Below, piece by piece: positions 7,899 to 16,051 of a stretch of DNA of 64,000 nt. The translations under genes and the position numbers were made by a program. Location of the stretch: assembly GCA_022984795.1 (NCBI GenBank), contig JALIHJ010000019.1, positions 62,001 to 126,000 on the forward strand, read 5' to 3'. Within the stretch, counting starts at the first letter, position 1; each line of letters starts with the position of its first letter. The notes under the pieces were generated by a model, which worked only from the letters and a program-made list of their open reading frames with translations, searched no databases and was not told the origin of the DNA. The DNA is from Fabrea salina. Taxonomy: Eukaryota; Ciliophora; Heterotrichea; Heterotrichida; Fabreidae.

Positions 7899-8825
7899 AT
7901 GTCTGGCTGGATTGAAAACTTGTACCTGTATGGGAAAGACTACACTGATATAGTTCTTGCAGAGTCTAGAAGAATCAAGCAGGAAAAAGGAGATACTTGC
8001 GAAAGTAAGGACTTTGAACACTTAGACATCATCCACCCTGCAGGACACACTGGAATTGACTTGTTCGTGGATAACTACGAGTTCAAAGAAAACTTACTAG
8101 TCTTGGATATCGGCTGTGGAATTGGAGGCACTTCAAGGTACCTTTCTGTTAAAAAGGGTTGGCGCTTCTACGGCTCTGACTACCTTCAGCACTACATTGA
8201 TGCTGCCAAAGAAATCACAGAATACGCAAACCTTTCAAAGGAGCTTGAGTTCCACCAAGGGGACATCCTAAGTACTCCACTTCCTGAGCAGAACTTCGAC
8301 CTAGGAATTTGTATAGGAGTCTTTATGTACATCCCTGATGGCATAGAGGGCTTCAGAAACATTTACAAGTCTTTGAAGCCTGGAGCTCTTCTGTACTGGG
8401 AGGACTACTACCTACTCAAAGAACGCGAAGAACGCACTCCTGAAGAGGTGCAAATCATGATTGACTTCCCTATGCCTGGAATCCGCAGCAAAAACAGACT
8501 CCTTCAAGAAATGGAAAGTGTAGGTTTTGAACTAGTTGAGTGGGCTGAGTTCGGAAAAGAGTGGAGTGAATTTGCCTGGGACAGAGCTGAAAAGTTCCTC
8601 AGCAGGTACTACTCTGACTCTGGAAACAAGCCACTTGAAGGAGAGGTCCACTCCTATGGAAGACTTGCTCCACAGATTCTGAAGCAAATTAATCACTTAT
8701 CTTCTCAAGAAATAAAAGACAGGTGGCCTGTGACTTCTCGTGAATTGGATAGCGACAAAGTAGTGTTTAACACCCCCCATTTTATGGGAGTTTCCAGAGT
8801 AGTTTTCAAGAAGCCTGAAGCTTAA
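7899..8825 (+). CDS. SAM-dependent methyltransferase, tandem copy 2
   Basis: 308 residues, clear tandem paralogue of the upstream gene with the same length and layout. Motif I reads VLDIGCGIGGTSRYL, closer to the common form than copy 1. The lid and C-terminal segments (YWEDYYLLKERE, FGKEWSEFAWDRAEKFL, GVSRVVFKKPEA) are shared. Copy 2 has MPGIRSKN where copy 1 has TQGVRTKN, and ICIGVFMYIP where copy 1 has MTTAVFMYIP near the active site, so the two may differ in substrate. A CCCCTAAAA motif lies about 45 bp before the start. Confidence 0.85.
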   Translation: MSGWIENLYLYGKDYTDIVLAESRRIKQEKGDTCESKDFEHLDIIHPAGHTGIDLFVDNYEFKENLLVLDIGCGIGGTSRYLSVKKGWRFYGSDYLQHYIDAAKEITEYANLSKELEFHQGDILSTPLPEQNFDLGICIGVFMYIPDGIEGFRNIYKSLKPGALLYWEDYYLLKEREERTPEEVQIMIDFPMPGIRSKNRLLQEMESVGFELVEWAEFGKEWSEFAWDRAEKFLSRYYSDSGNKPLEGEVHSYGRLAPQILKQINHLSSQEIKDRWPVTSRELDSDKVVFNTPHFMGVSRVVFKKPEA

Positions 8826-8849
8826 TTAACAGATTACTAAAACGCATAA

Positions 8850-10202
8850 ATGGAAGAAGTGAGTGAAGCTTCGTCACACGAAACACAAAAGTTAGTTAGC
8901 TTACAAGAGCTTCCAGAGAAAACCAGTGAAGTTGCCAAAGGGATAGAGCTACTTCTGAACGACCCAAGAGACGTAGTCCTTATTTTGATAATAGGGTTTT
9001 TAGATAGCATAGGGTACACTATTTTTCTTTCAATCATTCCTATATATTTAGTGGATGTTTGGGACACTGGTGACTTCAGAGCTGGTCTTGTGTACGGAAC
9101 TGTAGGAGTGCTTTCAGGAGTGTACTCGTTTGTAGTAGGGACTTACCCTCGCAAAATAGGCTACTTCAGGTGTTTGGTTTTAGGGGCTTTACTAGTAGGA
9201 CTGGGGTACCTAGGTTTGGCGTTTGCTTTGAATTACTTTATGGTAATGCTGCTTCTGTACACTTTGATTCCTTTGGGAAATGCTTTAGTGGCTCCTTTGA
9301 TTATCTTCAGCTTGAAGCTTTACGTGCACCCAGACTCAAGAGCGATTTCAAACACTTTGGTAGTTTTGGCTTACAGAGTAGGAATCATTATAGAAGGAAT
9401 AGTGATTTCAATATTTTGGTCTACGATTTCAGACTTAGAGTGGACCTACACTAGCATCTTTATATGCGCTGCTTCAGTTTACTTTTTAATTGCTTTTGTC
9501 AGACTGTTTTTAAGGCAGCCTAAATTTGAAGTTGAGAAAGAAGAAGGCAAGTCAGTTGAGTACAGTGAAATCTTCGAAGGCAAAAGAATTTGGAGACTCA
9601 TTGGGGTTCAGTTTTTGTTGCTTGTGGTGTACTCGTCAACTCTTATATTCTTTTTAGGGTTTATTCCGATTTACATGACACGGGAGTTCGGAGAAGACAC
9701 TAATTGGGGCTTTGTAGTCACGGTGTTTGCGTGTGTGTCTATAGTTTCTTTAGTGGGTTTGTCTTCTTTTATGTTTTTGCAGTCAGCTTACAGCTGGATT
9801 ACTCTGGGGTGTTTTGTAATGAGCGCAAGTATTAGCTTGCTAGTGCTGCCTCCGGCATATGGCCTGTGCATACTAGCTGCTTTAGTTTTGGCAGTAGGGA
9901 ACACCTTAGAAGCTCCAAGGGTGTACGACTACATCTTGGAAGTAGCTCCTAGAGGGCAAGAAGCTTTTTACTTGTCCACCAACAGCATCCACATGACTGT
10001 TAGTTCATTGATGAGTGGAATTGTAGGGGGACTCTTGATAGAGGAGTTTTGCCCTGAAGAAGGCGAAAGGAACAGCTGGGTAATGTGGTTAGTTTTAAGT
10101 TGTTTTGGGTTTTTAGGGGCATTTGTGCTGTTCTTCGGAAAGTCTTGTTTGGAAGAACCTGACCAGTCCAGAAGGCCTTTGCTGAGCTATAAAAGTAACT
10201 AG
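8850..10202 (+). CDS. Major facilitator superfamily transporter
   Basis: 450 residues with about 12 hydrophobic helices in two blocks of six. After a short charged N-terminus, helix 1 begins at DVVLILIIGFLDSIGYTIFL. A loop near FRAGLVYGTVGVLSGVY to YPRKIGYF carries a weak MFS motif A. A charged central loop (FEVEKEEGKSVEYSEIFEGK) splits the halves. The pattern recalls the DHA/vesicular-amine branch of drug:H+ antiporters, but the substrate is unknown. The start ATG follows the methyltransferase stop by 24 bp. Confidence 0.8.
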   Translation: MEEVSEASSHETQKLVSLQELPEKTSEVAKGIELLLNDPRDVVLILIIGFLDSIGYTIFLSIIPIYLVDVWDTGDFRAGLVYGTVGVLSGVYSFVVGTYPRKIGYFRCLVLGALLVGLGYLGLAFALNYFMVMLLLYTLIPLGNALVAPLIIFSLKLYVHPDSRAISNTLVVLAYRVGIIIEGIVISIFWSTISDLEWTYTSIFICAASVYFLIAFVRLFLRQPKFEVEKEEGKSVEYSEIFEGKRIWRLIGVQFLLLVVYSSTLIFFLGFIPIYMTREFGEDTNWGFVVTVFACVSIVSLVGLSSFMFLQSAYSWITLGCFVMSASISLLVLPPAYGLCILAALVLAVGNTLEAPRVYDYILEVAPRGQEAFYLSTNSIHMTVSSLMSGIVGGLLIEEFCPEEGERNSWVMWLVLSCFGFLGAFVLFFGKSCLEEPDQSRRPLLSYKSN

Positions 10203-10239
10203 AATTCATATAAATTACGAAAAGAAACAGAGTCTTCAA

Positions 10240-10312
10240 GCGGGCATGGTCTAGTGGCTAGGACGGCTGCTTCACACGCAGCAGATCGTGGGTTCGAACC
10301 CCACTGCCCGTA
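10240..10312 (+). tRNA. tRNA-Val (anticodon CAC)
   Basis: A 73-nt cloverleaf. The acceptor stem is GCGGGCA/TGCCCGT (first pair G-U), the D arm starts GTCTAGTGG, the anticodon stem is GCTGC/GCAGC with loop TTCACAC (anticodon CAC, reads GUG Val), and the T arm is GTGGG-TTCGAAC-CCCAC. The discriminator is A. The internal B box GGTTCGAACC is at 10291-10300. There is no intron and CCA is not encoded. It is the only RNA gene I can support in the window. Confidence 0.93.
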
Positions 10313-10317
10313 TTTTT
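10313..10317 (+). terminator. Pol III terminator of tRNA-Val
   Basis: A run of five T directly after the tRNA 3' end. Its last two bases are also part of the stop codon (10316-10318) of the convergent coiled-coil gene. Confidence 0.8.
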
Positions 10318-12044
10318 AGTTATTCAAAGTTAACTTAGGGTCCAAAGAAGTGATTAAAGTGTCTTTGTGGTGGATTTCTTGTTTTACTAGCTCAAGGTCC
10401 TTGAATCCATTACTTGTTCCCTCTTCAGCTCCTTCTGTTTCGAGTGTGTCTATGGAAATTGGTTTATCTCCTATGACTTGGGCCAACTTGTCTCTGATTT
10501 CTGAAGTGTTCAATAAGCTTTTTCTTCTGAGTTTGGAGTTCATATTGATTCTGTCAAGTTCTTCAGCAGGGTCGAACTCATCGTGCACGTTAGGGTCTTT
10601 GGGGCAGTTGTGTGAGCTGTGGCCTATTGACTTGCAGTTGGTACAGGTTTCGTTGAAAGACTTTTCGGAGTCTTTGGCTTCTTCTTGTTCTCCAGAAACG
10701 TGTTTGGACTTTATGCAACCTGGGGCTGACTCACCTTTTTTTCCGCAGCAAAAGTAATACCCTGCCGATTCTATGTACCTGCTTTTGTGGGTTTTGCAAC
10801 TCCAGTTGAAGTTTTCGTTTTCATAGTAGTATAAGTTGCACAAAGTACACTGTCTTTCAGTTTGGTTTGAGTGTGAACTTTTATACTTTTTAAGTTGGTT
10901 TTTAATGTAGAGGTTGTCAGAGCTGAGTTGTTTAACTGAGTTTTCTAAAGAGGTTACTTTTTCTTTGAGTTCTTCTCTTTCGTTGAGTAGACTTTGTATC
11001 TGAGTTTGCATTTGGTTGACTTTTTCTTTGAAGACTCTTTGTATTCTGTCTCTTTGGTCTTCAAGAGTGTCTTTCATGCTGATAACTTCGTAGGAGTCTT
11101 GAACTATTTGGTCCCTGCTTTGAGTTACCTCTTGGTACTTAGCTTTGAGTGCTTCGTACTCCAAACCTAAAGACTTAACTGAAGAGCAACTTAACTCGAA
11201 TTCTTCTTGGAGTTTTTTCTGGACTCCTAAGTTGCCGCTTGTTTGCATGATGGCTGAGTACAGACCTTTAAGACGCTCACCTATGACTGCGTTTTGCATT
11301 TTGAGAAGAGAACTGTTGTGTTCTAACTGAACTGCTTTGTTATTGAGTTTGTGTAAGTAGTTAAGGAAAATACAAGTAATAAAAAAATCGGATATCATTA
11401 TTGGCTTTTTCTTCGTGTAGGGTTTTTTCAAGTTCTTTTTTGCGGGATTCCAGTTCATAGAACTGGCAATCGTAGTTAGTTAGTGTTTCTTTGAACCGAG
11501 AAAGTTCTTGTTTTAGTGACTGGTTTTCTTTAAGTAACATTTCGTACTCGTAATTAAGTACTTTGAAGTCAGATTCTTTTCCAATGAGTTGTTGTTTTAC
11601 GAAGTCGTAGTCTTTAGTGGCAAGTTCTTTTTCTTGCTGGGCTTTGGTGAACTCCCTAGTGCGGGATTCAAGTTCCAGTTTTAAATGTTGCAATTCTGAG
11701 TAAAGCTTGTCACTAAGTTTTATATCTTCGAGCACTGTGCCTTTGCTTCCTTCAAGTTTAGCAGTAAGGGAATTCCTTTTGGGTTTTTGGGACTTTCTCC
11801 TGAGGTCATATTGGAAAATTGGAAGTAAGTAGTCCCTAGCTACCTTAGCTGCCATCTCTGGAGTGATATCTAAAGAGTTAGTTCTCGAAGTGTAAGAATC
11901 TACACTAGTGTTGAGTGAACTTGCTTTTCTGGTAGATTGTTTGCGCGAAGTTTCGATGCATGCCCGGATTCTTTCTTTGATTGGGCTGGGTTTTTGGGAC
12001 TTAGACATACGTTCAGCGTTATTCAGTTTTTCCATGAAGGACAT
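10316..12044 (-). CDS. Coiled-coil protein with CHORD-like and CCHC zinc motifs; frame break inside
   Basis: Two overlapping minus-strand frames. The first (12044 to 11361) has a basic Ser-rich N-terminus and then a long coiled coil. The second, entered near 11380, continues the coiled coil and ends with zinc sites: CTLC, CKTH, CCG and PGC spaced like a CHORD domain, and a CCHC knuckle CTNCKSIGHSSHNC. Changing frame needs the loss of one base; no GT-AG intron of suitable length exists, and the overlap holds a run of seven T (sense strand). This may be an assembly error, slippage, or two overlapping genes (an ATG lies at the start of the overlap). If one protein, it has about 580 residues. Function unknown, perhaps structural. 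Confidence 0.6.
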
Positions 12045-12053
12045 ACTGTTAAA

Positions 12054-12488
12054 TTATTGAGCTAGGTTATAATTAGGCATAATATCTATTACTGTTTGGC
12101 TTGAAATTCTATAGTTCTTAACCAGTCTATCTTCTCTTAGAACTCTTCCTTTAAGAATTAACTTGAAGTCTTCGAACTCACTAGGCAGTTGGGTTTTCAG
12201 TTTGTTTTTAAGAGAACCAATGCTGTCAGTAGGGGTAACTTCTAAGTTGTACTGGGTTCCATCAAGGGTTTCTGCTTGGAGTGCAAGGGTTTCTGTGTCT
12301 TCGTACTCAAATAGTTCTTCTTCTATGTGGTTGAACATTGTACTGTTGCCGTCAAGTTGCATCACTTCTACACAGCTTTCGTCGTTTTCAAACTTTTTGT
12401 TTTCTTTCAAAGCAGTTTTGGGGTCTTCTTTTTCGTACTTTTTGGTAGTTTGTTTTTGGTTTTGGGGAAGTTTGCAGCAGTTTCCCAT
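12054..12488 (-). CDS. Ubiquitin-like domain protein with N-terminal lipidation signal
   Basis: 144 residues. It begins MGNCC: Gly2 is a good N-myristoylation site and the two Cys are likely palmitoylated, so the protein probably sits on a membrane. After a charged linker, residues about 70-140 form a ubiquitin-like fold (LALQAETLDGTQYNLEVTP, then LKLKTQLPSEFEDFKLILKG with DRLVKNYRISSQTVIDIM). There is no C-terminal GG, so it is not conjugated like ubiquitin. Membrane-anchored ubiquitin-fold proteins exist elsewhere but use C-terminal prenylation, so this layout is unusual. Its start is 8 bp from the opposite gene's start. Confidence 0.78.
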   Translation of the reverse strand: MGNCCKLPQNQKQTTKKYEKEDPKTALKENKKFENDESCVEVMQLDGNSTMFNHIEEELFEYEDTETLALQAETLDGTQYNLEVTPTDSIGSLKNKLKTQLPSEFEDFKLILKGRVLREDRLVKNYRISSQTVIDIMPNYNLAQ

Positions 12489-12496
12489 TTATTATT

Positions 12497-12784
12497 ATGA
12501 GATCCTGCAAAGATGTCGAAAAACCTACTCCAGAACCTTTAGAAGTTCCTTACAAGTTCCCTTTTGTGTACTACTTGGTAGTTTTGTTTATGGGGTTGTT
12601 AAGTTTGGGGTTGCTTGCTTTAGGGTTTTTGAAGAAAAACTGGGAAAGGGACTTTAAAGCTGGAATACCCTTTTGGACAGCAGGTGGGTGTGTTTTTTTG
12701 CTTTTTGCCTTTTTCACTGCTAAGTTGGTGAAGCACTTGCAGAAAAGCCCCAACAAGTTGTACAGCAATTTAGATAATTTATGA
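12497..12784 (+). CDS. Two-helix membrane protein, TMEM230/134-like
   Basis: 95 residues with two hydrophobic helices (about 25-46 and 57-77) joined by a short polar loop (KKNWERDFKAG). The topology and the IPFWTAGGCVFLLFAFF second helix resemble the TMEM230/TMEM134 family of trafficking membrane proteins, but the match is weak. The start is 8 bp from the ubiquitin-like gene's start. The stop is 1 bp from the stop of convergent IST1. Confidence 0.65.
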   Translation: MRSCKDVEKPTPEPLEVPYKFPFVYYLVVLFMGLLSLGLLALGFLKKNWERDFKAGIPFWTAGGCVFLLFAFFTAKLVKHLQKSPNKLYSNLDNL

Positions 12785-12785
12785 G

Positions 12786-13616
12786 TTACCTTAATTTGCG
12801 GAACCTCTCTTCTAGAGAGTCTAAGTCGTCTGAGTGTTCTGGGGGTTCAGGTAGATTTTGGGGTGGGTCAGGAGGAAGAATAGACTCCCTTGGAACTGCA
12901 GGCAGAGAAGGAGGCATGGCGTACCCATTGAACTGAGGACCTTGTGGGTATTCAGGGTTGTAAGTTTGGGGGCTTTGTGGGTACTGAGGATACTGAGGGT
13001 AGCCCCCGGGGTAGCCTCCAGGGTAGCCTCCAGGATATTCTCCAGGGAACTGGTGGTGGTTAGAAGCTACTTGGTTGCTAGGTACATAGTTAACGTTTTT
13101 TTCTGATGCTATTTCCTTCAGCTTTACAAACTTAAATTCCTCGTCAGGAACTATTACTGGGAGTTTTTCGCGCACTATACTGTTGACTTGTCCATCAGTG
13201 TTGTTGATTGCGTTTCGGCAAAACTGAACTCCGTACTTAGAAGCAAACTGTTCCCTGGCTTTTATCAGTTCTTCGCACTCAAAAATTGAAGTGGCGTAGA
13301 TAATGGTCTCTATGGCTACCCAGAGGTCATTAGGTACAGTTTTGCTTTCTGTTATTTGATGGATTCTTTCGGAGCACTGCATACAAAAGGTTGAAACTAG
13401 TTCTATTGCCACTAAAAAGTTTTCGTTGTTTATTATGGACTCAACCTTTATAAGGGCTTTTTCTTCTTCTCCGTTCCTCAGAAACTGGGCAATTTCGTTC
13501 CTTAAAGCTGCGTTTTCGTTGCTGCGTTTGTTTTTGCTGATTTCAATGCGCTTTTTGGCCATTTGGAGGTTGGCTTTGAGTAGGCTAGGCTTGTACTTAG
13601 GAAGTTTGTTTCCCAT
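12786..13616 (-). CDS. IST1: IST1, ESCRT-III regulator
   Basis: 276 residues from the ATG at 13614-13616 (MGNKLPKYKPSLLKANLQMA). The N-terminal 180 residues are the IST1 helical domain, a close relative of ESCRT-III subunits (KKRIEISKNKRSNENAALR to YGVQFCRNAINN). A Gly-Tyr-Pro repeat region follows, with four GGYP units. The C-terminal end DDLDSLEERFRKLR is a MIT-interacting motif, used to bind VPS4. IST1 works with CHMP1 in membrane scission and endosomal tubule release. An upstream in-frame TTG at 13634 is not needed. Confidence 0.87.
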   Translation of the reverse strand: MGNKLPKYKPSLLKANLQMAKKRIEISKNKRSNENAALRNEIAQFLRNGEEEKALIKVESIINNENFLVAIELVSTFCMQCSERIHQITESKTVPNDLWVAIETIIYATSIFECEELIKAREQFASKYGVQFCRNAINNTDGQVNSIVREKLPVIVPDEEFKFVKLKEIASEKNVNYVPSNQVASNHHQFPGEYPGGYPGGYPGGYPQYPQYPQSPQTYNPEYPQGPQFNGYAMPPSLPAVPRESILPPDPPQNLPEPPEHSDDLDSLEERFRKLR

Positions 13617-13633
13617 ATTAATATTAGACAACA

Positions 13634-13762
13634 ATGGTAAGACTTACTTAGGAGCTTGACTACGGCAGGTTTCTGGCAGGGGCCTTTATAATGGTAGTAG
13701 GAGTGGTGTTTCCTTTTTGCTTTTTCGCTTATAAGAACTCTAAGCTGATTAAATTTAAGTGA
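13634..13762 (+). CDS. 37-residue single-pass membrane micropeptide with intron after ATG
   Basis: Spliced product is 37 residues: Met, then ELDYGRFLAGAFIMVVGV and a hydrophobic helix to about residue 28, ending NSKLIKFK. A 15-nt intron lies directly after the ATG (13637-13651), and the second exon runs to TGA at 13760-13762. The intron fits the local consensus, which is the main support that this tiny gene is real. The layout (short lumenal or outer N-terminus, one helix, basic tail) is that of small subunits of membrane complexes. I cannot name it. It fills the gap between IST1 and the next gene. Confidence 0.72.
13637..13651 (+). other. 15-nt intron, micropeptide gene
   Basis: GTAAGACTTACTTAG. 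Phase 0, directly after the start ATG. If retained, translation stops after MVRLT. Confidence 0.8.
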
Positions 13763-13770
13763 GTTAAATA

Positions 13771-14454
13771 TTAAAGGTTTTTTCTTCGGATCCTTCTTTC
13801 AGTGAACACTTGAGGGTAGTGCTTGGGGTTGGACTTTGGCATTGCTGGCAGAAGTGAAACTTTCTTGGATGGAGAAAGATACTTTTTCCTTTGTGACTTT
13901 GAATTCAAGTCAATTGAGGGGAGTCTTTGCCCGGGAAGTGGCCTGAGTCGGCTTTCGTCTCTATTTTTGCGTTCAGTTTTGGCTGATTTTTCTTCGAGAA
14001 AATGCTTGATGTCAGTTGCTTCTTTACTTAAGTTTCTGAGCTTCCTTACTACTGACCCAAATAAGTTAGGAGTCTTTGCATTCCTTTGGTTCAGGAACTC
14101 TTTGATTTTGCTGTACTTAGGAGCCGGGATAAGTAGTGACTCAATACTTTGTAAGTTTTTGTTGGATTTCGACAACCCAGAGTTAAGGGTGCTAATCTGA
14201 GATTCACTAGTTTTGCGCTTATTGCTTCTTAGAACTTGTTCATCAATACCAGCCTGGTTTAAAGCGTTTAAGATGTTCTGGTCACTAGACCTTTCAGTGT
14301 TTCTTGAAGGGTTAACTCTAGGTTTGATTTCTTCTCTTTTTAAATACGATGCAACTTTTTGTATAGGGATGGGCTTGAACTTTTCACTAGAAGACTTTCC
14401 AAGTGTCACTCTGAAGTGCTTGTATGCGTCAGGTTTTTCTTTGGATTTATCCAT
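13771..14454 (-). CDS. Basic hypothetical protein
   Basis: 227 residues, strongly basic and Ser/Lys-rich, mostly low in predicted structure. There are no membrane helices, zinc sites or catalytic motifs. Short ordered stretches such as PKYSKIKEFLNQRNAKTP may form helices. It is not recognised. It could be cytoskeletal or nucleic-acid associated, but nothing proves this. Confidence 0.55.
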   Translation of the reverse strand: MDKSKEKPDAYKHFRVTLGKSSSEKFKPIPIQKVASYLKREEIKPRVNPSRNTERSSDQNILNALNQAGIDEQVLRSNKRKTSESQISTLNSGLSKSNKNLQSIESLLIPAPKYSKIKEFLNQRNAKTPNLFGSVVRKLRNLSKEATDIKHFLEEKSAKTERKNRDESRLRPLPGQRLPSIDLNSKSQRKKYLSPSKKVSLLPAMPKSNPKHYPQVFTERRIRRKNL

Positions 14455-14465
14455 GTCAATTATTA

Positions 14466-16037
14466 TTAAGATGTGTTAGTTTGGAAGCTATTTGGGGACT
14501 CAGTCTTGAGTTTAGAGTCTTTTGGGTTATTTGGGGCTTCGAAACTTAGAGAACGGCACCTTCTTCTTTTTTGTCTGAAAAAAGAAACACAGAGTTTCAG
14601 AGGAGACAAGTCAGTGTGGAAAGGCAAGTAAAGATTTCCGTAGTTTGTTAGTGAATTTCCCCCTAAAATTCTAGAGTAGTCCAAACCTTCTTGCAAAGTA
14701 ACATATTTAAGGGGCTTTAATGGGTGTTGAAGGGCTTTCTTTAGCTTTGTGTGGATTTTAGGAGTTGATACTGGTTTAGAAGCCACGACAAAAAGCAAAT
14801 AGTTCAGTACTTTAATTGCATTTCTTTGTGAAGATTTTTTTTTGAGGCTTTTTAACACGAAGTAAAGTAGGTATTTTACAGAGAGTTCCAAAGGCGCTTC
14901 GTAAAGAGTTAAGAAAGACGCAATGTAAGCTGCAGTCTTTTCAACTTGACTTTCTGAAAAGACTTGGTGAATTAAAGCACTTAAAAACACTTGGGTGTGC
15001 TCTTGTTGGTTGATGCAAAAAGGAATGATGATATGCTGCATGTACTGCAAATTATGAGTGGGTACTATAAGCTGCTTAAACAACTTTAGAATAACTGGAA
15101 AGAGACTTTGGGTGTTTTGGGAAGTCATGTGGTCTAGAACAGTGAACAAAAGTGCGTCTAGTTTTTCAGTGAGGCCCTGAGCTTCTACTTCTATGATTTT
15201 GTGTAAACACTCAGCGTAAATGAACTCTTGGAAACTACTGAACTGACTAGCTACCTTCAAAATGTTTCTGAAAAAGAACTTGTGAGAAGCAACTTCAAGT
15301 CGCCAGTGAGGAAAAGTGTCCCTTATTCTTTGTTTACAGAACTCCTGCAAAATAGGGTTAGACTCTGATATGCACACGAACATTTCTACCAATTTATCAG
15401 CTACTAAATACTTATTAGTCATTGCCTGTTGTTCAGACTCAAGTTGTTTGGTTTGGGCAAAAGAATTAACAGCTTTCACAAAAGAGATTTCAGTCTGCCC
15501 TTTTTGGTTCTGGACTGTAAAGCACTTTGTTTCTCTGGAGTGTTCTTTGTGGACTCCTACTGAAATGCACTGGAAGTCCCTTAGTTTTTCTTCAGCGCTT
15601 GGGTGGAACTTAAATAACTCCAGTAAAAAGTGCTTGTGGTTGTCTAGCACCACTTCTCCTGGAAGGTAACTCTGCAGTATTAAGCTAACTGCTTTTTTGA
15701 GTTCAGAAACTGAACTGAAAGTTTGGTTTAAAAGAACTAAGTTAGGAGAGTGAACAGGTATTTCTGGAAGAGTTAAGTTTTTGAGGAGGCAACTTATAAG
15801 GACTTTGAGGTGCTGGGGCTTGTTGGAAGCCTGGATTTGGTTAGAAAGTTGAGAAAGTTCTGCAAGAATACTGGAGTGCACTGAAGCCAAGCTGAGCCAC
15901 CCCACAGAGTTTAAACAAGGAACCTTTTCTTCCAGAGTTATGGCTTTACTGAGGTGCGAGGAAAGATACTTGGGGTTCCTCAAGATTTCTTCGTTGAGTC
16001 CCATATTATCAATCAAAAATTTAGAAAGTTTTGACAT
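14466..16037 (-). CDS. RRN3: RRN3/TIF-IA, RNA polymerase I initiation factor
   Basis: 523 residues from the ATG at 16035-16037 (MSKLSKFLIDNMGL). All-helical HEAT-like protein. Family stretches are visible: LVEMFVCISESNPILQ with RIRDTFPHW, KLFKQLIVPTHNLQYMQH (RRN3 proteins have LPTH here), and VEKTAAYIASFLTLYEAP, the well-conserved xxAAxYIxSFLxRA motif. RRN3 binds RNA polymerase I and makes it able to start rRNA synthesis; it is controlled by phosphorylation in other eukaryotes. The C-terminus ends in a Ser/Lys-rich tail. It faces the globin gene across 14 bp. Confidence 0.78.
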   Translation of the reverse strand: MSKLSKFLIDNMGLNEEILRNPKYLSSHLSKAITLEEKVPCLNSVGWLSLASVHSSILAELSQLSNQIQASNKPQHLKVLISCLLKNLTLPEIPVHSPNLVLLNQTFSSVSELKKAVSLILQSYLPGEVVLDNHKHFLLELFKFHPSAEEKLRDFQCISVGVHKEHSRETKCFTVQNQKGQTEISFVKAVNSFAQTKQLESEQQAMTNKYLVADKLVEMFVCISESNPILQEFCKQRIRDTFPHWRLEVASHKFFFRNILKVASQFSSFQEFIYAECLHKIIEVEAQGLTEKLDALLFTVLDHMTSQNTQSLFPVILKLFKQLIVPTHNLQYMQHIIIPFCINQQEHTQVFLSALIHQVFSESQVEKTAAYIASFLTLYEAPLELSVKYLLYFVLKSLKKKSSQRNAIKVLNYLLFVVASKPVSTPKIHTKLKKALQHPLKPLKYVTLQEGLDYSRILGGNSLTNYGNLYLPFHTDLSPLKLCVSFFRQKRRRCRSLSFEAPNNPKDSKLKTESPNSFQTNTS

Positions 16038-16051
16038 TTCATAAGAAAAAA

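Noticed and set aside
12990-13050. Short direct repeats in the IST1 gene
   Set aside because: They encode the Gly-Gly-Tyr-Pro units of the protein's disordered tail; not a satellite or CRISPR.
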